Shown: positions 14,097 to 20,277 of the stretch, piece by piece | Layout of the letters: every line of letters begins with the position of its first letter | How positions within the stretch are numbered: position 1 is the stretch's first letter | From: Planctomycetota bacterium | GTDB taxonomy: Bacteria; Planctomycetota; Phycisphaerae; SM23-33 | Direction: 5' to 3' | DNA length: 20,277 nucleotides | Assembly (NCBI GenBank): GCA_021160865.1 | Contig: JAGHBS010000034.1 | Coordinates: forward strand, 1 to 20,277 | The notes under the pieces: generated by a model | What the model was told of the DNA's origin: nothing | Database searches by the model: none | Seen by the model: the letters and a program-made list of their open reading frames with translations, nothing else | Made by a program: the position numbers and the translations under genes

Positions 14097-15096
14097 TTTG
14101 GAAAAAGTTGAGACGTTTGAGCAGATCATCCAGGCCTTCCAGCAGGACTACAACCGAATTGTCGAGCAGGTTGGCAAAGTAATCGTCGGGATGGAAAACG
14201 TCATCGAGGAAGTGATAATCTGCTTGCTCGCCGGCGGCCATGCATTGTTGGAAGGCGTACCCGGGTTGGGAAAGACCCTGCTGGTCCGCACACTTGCTGA
14301 TACACTGGATTTATCCTTCAGCAGGATACAATTCACACCCGATCTGATGCCGACGGACATCATCGGAACGAATATCGTCGAGACCGACGAAAGCGGTGGA
14401 AAGAGTTTCCACTTCCAGCGGGGGCCAATCTTCGGAAACCTTATACTTGCTGACGAGATAAACCGTGCTACGCCCAAAACCCAATCGGCGGTCCTGGAAG
14501 CGATGCAGGAGCAAACCGTCACGGTCGGACGCCGTCGGCACCGCTTGCCAAACCCCTTTATGGTACTGGCAACTCAAAATCCTATCGAGATGGAAGGTAC
14601 TTATCCGCTCCCGGAAGCCCAGATCGATCGGTTCATGTTCAAGATAAAACTTCAAAGGCCGGGGCTGGCGGAATTGACCGAGATACTTGATCGTACCACC
14701 GGGGCAGAAATACCCGTTGCCGAAAAGGTCGTCAACGGTGAGAGGGTAAACCAGATGAAACAGCAGGTAAGGGAGGTATTAGTCGCCTCGGCAGTGAAGG
14801 AATACATCAGTAAGATAGTGCTTGCGACGCATCCGGACAACGAATACGCTCCTGAGATGGTCAAGAAATACGTTCGCTACGGCTCGAGCCCACGGGGTGG
14901 ACAAGCCATCCTATTAGCAGCCAAGGTCGCTGCACTCCGTGCCGGCAGGGCAAATGTGGCGTTCGATGACATCGAACCAGTCGTTCACCCTGCCCTTCGG
15001 CACAGGTTAATCCTCTCATTTGAAGGCCAGGCAGAAGGGATCGAGCCGGACGAAATCATCGCTGAAGTACTCGATAAAATCCCGCCAGGCGAGTAA
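14089..15096 (+). CDS. MoxR-type AAA+ ATPase
   Basis: MoxR ATPases act as chaperones for assembly or activation of other proteins, usually together with VWA-domain partners. From ATG 14089 the protein has 335 residues. Walker A is GVPGLGKT (56-63), Walker B is LILADE (118-123), the sensor-1 segment is LATQNP, and the family-typical EGTYPLPEAQIDRFMF is intact. A C-terminal lid domain follows (about 215-335). The start is by homology; TTG 14059 and ATG 14074 are upstream alternatives in the same frame. Its first 8 bp overlap the tatD stop. The usual downstream DUF58 and VWA genes are absent: a convergent epimerase gene begins 10 bp after the stop. This makes it an orphan MoxR whose partner must be encoded elsewhere. 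Confidence 0.92.
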   Translation: MADLEKVETFEQIIQAFQQDYNRIVEQVGKVIVGMENVIEEVIICLLAGGHALLEGVPGLGKTLLVRTLADTLDLSFSRIQFTPDLMPTDIIGTNIVETDESGGKSFHFQRGPIFGNLILADEINRATPKTQSAVLEAMQEQTVTVGRRRHRLPNPFMVLATQNPIEMEGTYPLPEAQIDRFMFKIKLQRPGLAELTEILDRTTGAEIPVAEKVVNGERVNQMKQQVREVLVASAVKEYISKIVLATHPDNEYAPEMVKKYVRYGSSPRGGQAILLAAKVAALRAGRANVAFDDIEPVVHPALRHRLILSFEGQAEGIEPDEIIAEVLDKIPPGE

Positions 15097-15106
15097 ATCG
15101 CCTAAC

Positions 15107-16219
15107 TCAGGCATTAAAAATCTTTTTCTCAACGGTCATTTTCTCGAGCCGTTCTAGTATGGGTTCAACTCCCACGCCCGGTGTGTCAAATGCCTTCATC
15201 TGCGATGGTCCTGAAAGGACAATTTCCGGAGCAGAAAGGTTTTCATCATAATGGTGCGACGAGGTGGGAATGTCCGAGGGATATTTGATATTAGGCATCG
15301 TCGCCAATGCAATGTTATGAGCCAATCCAAGAGCAGATTCAATCATTCCACCTACCCAGCAACCGACGCCGGCATCTTCAGCAATGTTGTGAATTGCAAT
15401 TGCATTTGTCAGCCCGCCGACCCTGCCGAGTTTGATATTAATCCACTTACAGGCACCTATCCGGACTGCCTTGCGGGCTTTATCAGGCGAGGTAATGCTT
15501 TCGTCAAGACAAATGGGCGTGGAAATACGCTTCTGCAGCTCAGCATGGTCTAATAAATCATCGTTTGCAAGGGGCTGTTCTATCATCGCAAGGTTGTATT
15601 TATCGAGTTTGCGGAACATTTCCAGATCGTCAAGCGTGTAGGCACTATTACAATCGATATGCAAGATAAGATCAGGATATGCCTTCCTGACAGCATCAAC
15701 TACTTCGATTTCCCAGCCTGGCATGTATTTGAGTTTCATCCGGCTGTAGCCGTCATTGATGGCTTGCTCGATGCGTTTCAACAATTCATCGATACTATCA
15801 AGCACACCTGAACCAGTGCCGACATGGACGGTATCAGACCTTCCACCAATTACCTTCCAGAGCGGTTTAGATTGGCTTCGGGCGTACAAATCCCACCAGG
15901 CGAGGTCGAAGGCAGCCTTGGCGAAATTGTTCCCCTTATGAATCTTCAACAATTCCTGAAGTTGCTCCCCCGTTTGAATATCCTGCCCAATCAATCTCGG
16001 GGCAATAAACTCACGTGCAACGAGAAACTGACAGCCATCCCATTCTGGACAGTATCCGGGATATTGTCCTGGCGTGCTTTCACCCCAGCCATAAACACCA
16101 TCCGATGAGACCATTTTCACAACCAATCCGCCATTGGCAAAATCCACCCCACCAGCATATCGGAAGGGCTCTTTCAACGGCATCGCAACGCGGTAAATCT
16201 CTATCCGCTCAATCTTCAT
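15107..16219 (-). CDS. Enolase-superfamily racemase/epimerase of the OSBS/N-acylamino acid racemase type
   Basis: This 370-residue enzyme belongs to the muconate-lactonising-enzyme subgroup of the enolase superfamily. The KxK acid/base pair is K162-x-K164 (in RMKLKYMPGW). The Mg ligands are D189 (HIDCNSAY), E214 (IEQPL) and D239 (CLDES), and the opposing lysine is K263 (NIKLGRVGG). This set and its spacing, plus CWVGGMIESALGLAHN near the C-terminus, point to the o-succinylbenzoate synthase / N-acylamino acid racemase group. No menaquinone genes are nearby, so an amino-acid or dipeptide racemase role is as likely as OSBS. The frame opens further upstream to 16243 (TTG), but ATG 16219 begins at the conserved MKIERIEIYRV and follows an AAGGG site. 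It is 45 bp downstream of the DUF401 transporter gene, suggesting a shared substrate. Confidence 0.88.
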   Translation of the reverse strand: MKIERIEIYRVAMPLKEPFRYAGGVDFANGGLVVKMVSSDGVYGWGESTPGQYPGYCPEWDGCQFLVAREFIAPRLIGQDIQTGEQLQELLKIHKGNNFAKAAFDLAWWDLYARSQSKPLWKVIGGRSDTVHVGTGSGVLDSIDELLKRIEQAINDGYSRMKLKYMPGWEIEVVDAVRKAYPDLILHIDCNSAYTLDDLEMFRKLDKYNLAMIEQPLANDDLLDHAELQKRISTPICLDESITSPDKARKAVRIGACKWINIKLGRVGGLTNAIAIHNIAEDAGVGCWVGGMIESALGLAHNIALATMPNIKYPSDIPTSSHHYDENLSAPEIVLSGPSQMKAFDTPGVGVEPILERLEKMTVEKKIFNA

Positions 16220-16264
16220 CGTGGTAAATTCCCTTATAGACAATAGGCAAAGGGCGCAGATGTA

Positions 16265-17590
16265 TCAAAAAATCGCCTTCAAGGCAATGAAATATACCAT
16301 CGCCCCGATACTGGCGACTATCACCGAGGGAATGATATAGCGATAAACACGAGCAAAGGTAGTGCCGAAATAACGATTGCTCAAGATGTAGCAAAGGTGC
16401 ATCGGGCTTACCATCTGCCCCATGTGCCCAAAAAAGTAAGCAAACATTACATAAGGCCAGATTACCGCACCTGAATCCATCGCCTCTATCAAACCCATCA
16501 CGATAGGAAAACTCGTCCCGACAAATCCGACTGCTAATCCAGTGACCAATCCCGCGATGAAGGGTAAAATCGCCAGAACTACCAATATCGGAACGTTAAG
16601 TTGTGTCAATCCGTCACGTATCTTTACGGTTGCATCGGTGCATTCGAGCATTCCTTCAAACATCATCACACTTATCACCAGAACCATCATCTCGATAACT
16701 CGCCTGTTGATAAGCGCCCTACGAACCTTCATAGCATCAAGCCGATTCATGCGAATCGTCCAGATTAGACTTACAATCAGCCCGAGGGCGATCGGCGCAT
16801 AACTATCAAGGGCAACCAGTGCAGGATTGCTCTTTAGTGGACCTGTCCCACCGTTACGACCTCCTATAAAATGCGATAACGAAAAAGCCAATACAACCTT
16901 TACTGCCACCCATACTGCCACTATCACCCAGATTGACGAGGTAGCACGAATGAGCAAGCGTAAAGTCCCGCGAGGTGCAGCCGGAGCGGCTATATGCAAA
17001 TCGGGATGCAGTTTCCTCAAAATCAACAAGCCGGCACCAGCCATTATTATCGTCAATGGAAACTGAAACAGTATGAAACTCACGAAGTCGCCACCTGTAA
17101 TCATCACCGCCAGTATCACGCCCGGATAGAGAGGCCACCAGTATTCCCAGATGTGCCGATACCAGAAATTCACCGCTGACAATTTATCGCCACCGATTTT
17201 GGTATCTCCCTTTGCTGATTCGACCATCGGGGCGGAAAACAGCGCCCCACCGGGCATCGGGAGAAGCCCGATTAATGCAGGCAAGGCTGCCATCGCAATA
17301 GCAGGACGACGCAGAAATGCCCTTGCAAGCGAAACAATATTCTCAATCTGCCCTGACGCCCGCATTGCCTCGGATACACCTATCAGGACCGCAACGATTA
17401 CTGATAATGCAATAGACTTAGGCTGAATTGCCGACTTGAGCATCTCAATGGCGATTAGACCGATTGATAAACCGAATAATACCCCTATAGTAATGGCACC
17501 ACATACTATCGCCGCCCAGAGAGGCAACTTCAATCTGGCGAGGATAAGTATCAATCCAAAAGCACCAAGGGTATATAGCAGTGCGTCCAT
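16265..17590 (-). CDS. DUF401 family integral membrane transporter-like protein
   Basis: This is a 441-residue polytopic membrane protein with around ten to twelve hydrophobic helices. The segment LPMPGGALFSAPMV followed by WYRHIWEYWWPLYPGVILA is what I recognise as DUF401, a family placed in the ion-transporter superfamily of secondary carriers. No substrate is established for the family as far as I know. The length fits the family. A near-duplicate hydrophobic layout in the two halves (about 1-200 and 215-441) suggests an internal repeat typical of such carriers. ATG 17590 lies 14 bases after GGAGGG, a long spacing, but no in-frame start codon is closer to the site. The downstream gene, 45 bp away, is an enolase-superfamily epimerase. 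An uptake-and-epimerise pair for a small organic acid or peptide is the simplest reading. Confidence 0.87.
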   Translation of the reverse strand: MDALLYTLGAFGLILILARLKLPLWAAIVCGAITIGVLFGLSIGLIAIEMLKSAIQPKSIALSVIVAVLIGVSEAMRASGQIENIVSLARAFLRRPAIAMAALPALIGLLPMPGGALFSAPMVESAKGDTKIGGDKLSAVNFWYRHIWEYWWPLYPGVILAVMITGGDFVSFILFQFPLTIIMAGAGLLILRKLHPDLHIAAPAAPRGTLRLLIRATSSIWVIVAVWVAVKVVLAFSLSHFIGGRNGGTGPLKSNPALVALDSYAPIALGLIVSLIWTIRMNRLDAMKVRRALINRRVIEMMVLVISVMMFEGMLECTDATVKIRDGLTQLNVPILVVLAILPFIAGLVTGLAVGFVGTSFPIVMGLIEAMDSGAVIWPYVMFAYFFGHMGQMVSPMHLCYILSNRYFGTTFARVYRYIIPSVIVASIGAMVYFIALKAIF

Positions 17591-17638
17591 GCAGTAAGGT
17601 TGTACCCTCCAGCAAGCGTCAAATCAATACATCCTGCC

Positions 17639-17667
17639 TTGCTGTAGCAGATTTGGTGGGGTATGAT
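17639..17667 (+). promoter_or_regulatory. Weak candidate promoter for rarA
   Basis: TTGCTG (17639-17644) and TATGAT (17662-17667) are 17 bases apart. The -10 matches at five of six positions but the -35 at only three. The leader would be about 25 bases. It faces away from the DUF401 gene in the 107-bp gap between them. Confidence 0.35.
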
Positions 17668-17697
17668 GGATTAATAACGAGGTGAGTCGCTACCAAA

Positions 17698-19086
17698 ATG
17701 GACCTTTTTAAACCATTCGAAGATGAAATCATTGCACGTAATGCCCCGCTGGCGGTGCGTATGCGCCCGCGGACGATTGATGAAATTATCGGGCAAGATG
17801 AGTTTCTTGCACCGGGAAAACTCTTACGGAGAATGCTCGACGCAGGAAGATTGACCAGTTTAATCTTCCATGGCCCGCCCGGGACGGGAAAGACTACGCT
17901 TGCATACGTTATTGCACGCCAATATGATTGCATATTCCACGCCCTTGATGCTCCAAGCACATCGGTAGCCGAAATAAGGCAATTGGCTGAACAGGCAAGG
18001 GCAGAGTTAGCCAGTAAAGGCAAACGCACCGTCATATTCATCGACGAATTGCACCGCTTCAATCGTGCCCAGCAAGACGTGCTGCTCAACGATGTCGAAA
18101 ACGGCACGATTATCCTCATCGGGGCAACGACCGAAAATCCGTTCTTTGCGATTAATTCACCTTTGCTGAGCCGATCAACAATCTTCCGCTTCAAACCGCT
18201 CTCCGAGCAAGACCTCATCACGCTTTGCCGCCGAGCCCTGAATGATAAAGAAAGAGGATTGGGCAACTACAACGTCCAGGCCCTCGATGATGCCCTTGCC
18301 TACATCGCAAAAATCTCCGATGGTGATGCTCGAAGGGCACTGACCGCCCTGGAAATCGGCGTAATGAGTCAGGTAAAGAAGGGGAAAAAGCAGGATCAGC
18401 CTATCATCTTCGACCTGGCAACGGCAGAAGAGTCTATCCAGCAAAAGGTTATCCAGTACGATAAGGCAGGCGATCAGCACTACGATGCTGCCAGTGCCTT
18501 CATAAAATCAATGAGGGGATCAGACCCCGATGCAACAGTCTATTGGCTTGCAAAAATGATCGTAGCAGGGGAAGACCCACGATTTATTGCCAGGCGTATC
18601 GCCATACTTGCAAGTGAAGACATCGGAAATGCCGACCCGCGAGCGATCTCGGTAGCAGCAGCTGCGTTCGAGATAACTGAGCGAGTCGGCCTACCAGAAT
18701 GCCAGCTCACATTAGCCCAGGCTGCTATTTATATGGCATGTGCTCCGAAGTCCAATGCCTCTGCACTGGCCATCTGGGATGCCGTCAAAGACGTCAAGGA
18801 GAACCGCACCATCCCGGTACCCTATCATCTCCGCAATGCCCCACACCCGAAAATGAAGGAACTTTACGGATACTCCAAGGGATACCAATACAGCCACAGT
18901 TTCCCAGGCGGGGTAAGCCCGGATCAGGATTACCTCGGCGTGGATAAAACATATTACATTCCCACCGATCGGGGATACGAAAAACACATATCTGCCTATC
19001 TTGAATGGGTCAAAAAATTAAGAAGTAAAAAAGATTCCATCCCTGCAGATGCAGATAAACCTGCAGATGTAGATAAGGAAAATTAG
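17698..19086 (+). CDS. rarA: Replication-associated recombination protein A (RarA/MgsA), AAA+ ATPase
   Basis: RarA is the bacterial relative of eukaryotic WRNIP1/Mgs1 and acts at stalled replication forks. It opens with FKPFEDEIIARNAPLAVRMR, the usual N-terminal pattern. Walker A is GPPGTGKT (59-66), Walker B is FIDE (114-117) in FIDELHRFN, and sensor 1 is GATTENP. The C-terminal tetramerisation domain carries YWLAKMIVAGEDPRFIARR and ASEDIGNADPRA, and ends with YGYSKGYQYSHSFPGG. The total of 462 residues is slightly longer than the usual 430-450. The surplus is a charged tail containing the repeated PADADK/PADVDK hexapeptide. ATG 17698 agrees with homology. The gene diverges from the DUF401 transporter and precedes a folate gene by 111 bp. 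Confidence 0.95.
   Translation: MDLFKPFEDEIIARNAPLAVRMRPRTIDEIIGQDEFLAPGKLLRRMLDAGRLTSLIFHGPPGTGKTTLAYVIARQYDCIFHALDAPSTSVAEIRQLAEQARAELASKGKRTVIFIDELHRFNRAQQDVLLNDVENGTIILIGATTENPFFAINSPLLSRSTIFRFKPLSEQDLITLCRRALNDKERGLGNYNVQALDDALAYIAKISDGDARRALTALEIGVMSQVKKGKKQDQPIIFDLATAEESIQQKVIQYDKAGDQHYDAASAFIKSMRGSDPDATVYWLAKMIVAGEDPRFIARRIAILASEDIGNADPRAISVAAAAFEITERVGLPECQLTLAQAAIYMACAPKSNASALAIWDAVKDVKENRTIPVPYHLRNAPHPKMKELYGYSKGYQYSHSFPGGVSPDQDYLGVDKTYYIPTDRGYEKHISAYLEWVKKLRSKKDSIPADADKPADVDKEN
19042..19077 (+). repeat. 18-bp tandem duplication in the rarA C-terminal tail
   Basis: Two adjacent 18-bp units (19042-19059 and 19060-19077) differ at two positions and encode PADADK then PADVDK. The unit length keeps the frame. 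It lies outside the conserved RarA domains and is probably a slippage product. Confidence 0.75.
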
Positions 19087-19197
19087 CCGTTCTTCCAATT
19101 CATCGATGCACTGATTGACCGACTAACAAAATATCTTTCTTTCCGCCCCTAAAACTTTTCCCTTGCTAAACGGCTTATAAAACGGTTTGATGTTGAC

Positions 19198-19785
19198 ATG
19201 AAGCATAGTTTACGAAGAGAGATTCGAGAAAAATTATCGAAAATGTCCCCTGTCATCAGGCACACCAAAAGCATGGCTCTATGCAAGCGGTTAATGGGTA
19301 CATCAGAGTTTGCCCGGGCAAAGGCGATAATGATTTACTTACCCTTACCTGATGAAGTCGATATCTCACCAGTGGCACTTCGGGGTTGGCAAGAAGAAAA
19401 AATCATCGCTGCCCCAAAACTTACATGGGATAAAAGGCACATGCTGCCAATCAGGATACAGTCGCTTGAAATAGGGATAACGCCAACTCGTGCAGGTGTC
19501 CGTGAGCCTGCTGAGGGCGAACCGATTGCCATTGAATCGCTTGATATGGTACTGGTACCGGCATTGGTGTTTGATACGAAAAGCAATCGTATCGGTCGAG
19601 GGGCTGGTTTTTACGATCGATTCCTTGCCTCGCCTGAATTCAGGGGCGTGTCCGTAGGTGTGGCATTCGAGGAGCAAGTTGTCGATAAGCTGCCCGTTGA
19701 ACCGCACGATGTACCAGTTGATATATTAATCACCGACGAAAGGCTCATCCGCATCAAGACTGTCGATAATATCCACGCAGGATAA
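19198..19785 (+). CDS. 5-formyltetrahydrofolate cyclo-ligase
   Basis: This enzyme (5,10-methenyltetrahydrofolate synthetase, YgfA/MTHFS type) uses ATP to convert 5-formyl-THF into 5,10-methenyl-THF, recycling a folate storage form in the cytosol. The 195 residues begin with the phosphate-binding KHSLRREIREKL helix. They contain the substrate segment YLPLPDEVD and the ATP-binding signature GRGAGFYDRFL (133-143); an Ala replaces one Gly of the common RGGGYYD. The C-terminus VPVDILITDERLI is as expected. The length is typical (180-200). The start is ATG 19198. In many proteobacteria this gene adjoins the 6S RNA gene, but I see no such structure in the 111 bp upstream. The next gene starts 19 bp after its stop. 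Confidence 0.93.
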   Translation: MKHSLRREIREKLSKMSPVIRHTKSMALCKRLMGTSEFARAKAIMIYLPLPDEVDISPVALRGWQEEKIIAAPKLTWDKRHMLPIRIQSLEIGITPTRAGVREPAEGEPIAIESLDMVLVPALVFDTKSNRIGRGAGFYDRFLASPEFRGVSVGVAFEEQVVDKLPVEPHDVPVDILITDERLIRIKTVDNIHAG

Positions 19786-19804
19786 GAACCGTGAGGTAAG
19801 AGAG

Positions 19805-20277
19805 ATGAGAAGAACTCAGCGGCGAACATTAAGACGATTGTTCTTCCTGATAATCATTGCACTTATTGCTGTCGGCGTCTGGAAGTATCTCTGGAAAAAA
19901 CCTTTCTGGAAGACAAGCAAGCCTCAGCAAAGAACGACCACGCAAAGATCGAGCAAACCCGCCAGCAAGATAGCCAAGAACCACCAACAAGGCATCTCCG
20001 TAGCTGTTTCAGCCGATACCAAACAGGACGATAATCACACCGCCACTATTAGCAAAAACCATCGTCCAACATCACATAATCGTACCAAGGCACTAACGCT
20101 GCTCGAAAACGGCATAGAATTCTATAAGCAGGGTAAGTTATTGTTAGCGAGGACGAACCTTGCCGATGCGCTAAATTCCGGTGCGCTATCGGGCAAGCAG
20201 GCAGATCAAACTCGTCAATTGCTAAAAGAAATCGCAGATAAGACCATCTTTTCCCCGGATGTCTTCAAAGGCGATCC
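19805..20277 (+). CDS. Membrane-anchored protein with TPR-like segment, cut by the window edge
   Basis: The frame starts at ATG 19805 (GAGG 8 bases upstream) and stays open to the right edge, giving 157 complete codons. Residues 1-11 are strongly basic, and 12-30 form one hydrophobic helix (LFFLIIIALIAVGVW), so the protein is probably anchored with its bulk outside the cytoplasm. A Lys/Gln/Thr/Ser-rich, likely disordered linker covers about 31-92. Residues 93-146 form a helical pair (LLENGIEFYKQGKLLLARTNLADAL) resembling a tetratricopeptide repeat. The tail TIFSPDVFKGDP recalls proteins in which a LysM peptidoglycan-binding domain comes next, but that part lies outside the window and the guess is weak. 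It starts 19 bp after the folate gene and may share its transcript. Confidence 0.75.
   Translation, partial: MRRTQRRTLRRLFFLIIIALIAVGVWKYLWKKPFWKTSKPQQRTTTQRSSKPASKIAKNHQQGISVAVSADTKQDDNHTATISKNHRPTSHNRTKALTLLENGIEFYKQGKLLLARTNLADALNSGALSGKQADQTRQLLKEIADKTIFSPDVFKGD

Noticed and set aside
15160..15185. T-arm-like GGTTCAACTCC, suggesting a tRNA
   Set aside because: It sits inside the racemase coding sequence and no acceptor stem, anticodon arm or D arm can be built around it.
17619..18266. A 215-codon minus-strand open frame over the 5' half of rarA
   Set aside because: It lies opposite the conserved AAA+ domain of RarA and its Ser/Arg-rich translation resembles no protein.
19087..19197. Possible 6S RNA gene upstream of the 5-formyltetrahydrofolate cyclo-ligase
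   Set aside because: That linkage is known in proteobacteria, but the gap is only 111 bp and shows no long self-complementary rod structure.
1..20277. CRISPR array, transposase, integrase, phage or toxin-antitoxin genes
   Set aside because: None is seen: there are no spaced direct repeats, no mobile-element proteins and no small paired genes. Composition looks uniform throughout.

Overview
The window is a compact, protein-coding bacterial chromosome segment of roughly 50% G+C. It holds twenty-one genes (two cut by the window edges), no RNA genes, no CRISPR array and no insertion sequence. The organism is best guessed as a planctomycete-like bacterium, perhaps from the Phycisphaerae. The reasons are a zinc-ribbon plus PH-like protein of a type I associate with that group, a bacterial inositol-phosphate synthase next to a CDP-alcohol phosphatidyltransferase, an rpsP-trmD-rplS block without rimM, an orphan MoxR, and a membrane-anchored repeat protein at the right edge. 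This is inference from gene content, and no lineage marker gene is present.

Left part (1-5848): an aminotransferase gene and serA read leftward as a serine-biosynthesis operon. Divergent from it, a strong sigma70-type promoter drives ino1 (inositol-3-phosphate synthase) and a CDP-alcohol phosphatidyltransferase, which together would make an inositol phospholipid. miaB is convergent with that pair and overlaps it tail to tail by 19 bp.

Middle part (5977-11045): a zinc-ribbon/PH-like protein and a six-helix membrane protein diverge from a 288-bp region rich in inverted repeats. An unrecognised 278-residue protein, rmuC and efp follow, all on the minus strand.

Right-centre (11295-15096): a plus-strand run of rpsP, trmD, rplS, yraN, tatD and a moxR-type AAA ATPase. 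Its last three genes overlap, so translation coupling is likely. It joins ribosome assembly and tRNA modification to nuclease-type housekeeping genes.

Right part (15107-20277): a DUF401 transporter and an enolase-superfamily racemase/epimerase form a minus-strand pair, divergent from rarA. rarA is followed by a 5-formyltetrahydrofolate cyclo-ligase and the start of a membrane-anchored protein with a TPR-like helical segment, cut by the window edge.

No clear new defence or mobile system is visible. The most worthwhile leads are the zinc-ribbon/membrane-protein divergon with its operator-like repeats, the DUF401-epimerase pair, the inositol-lipid pair with a C-terminally extended synthase, the unassigned protein at 8359-9195, and the MoxR gene coupled to tatD without its usual partners.
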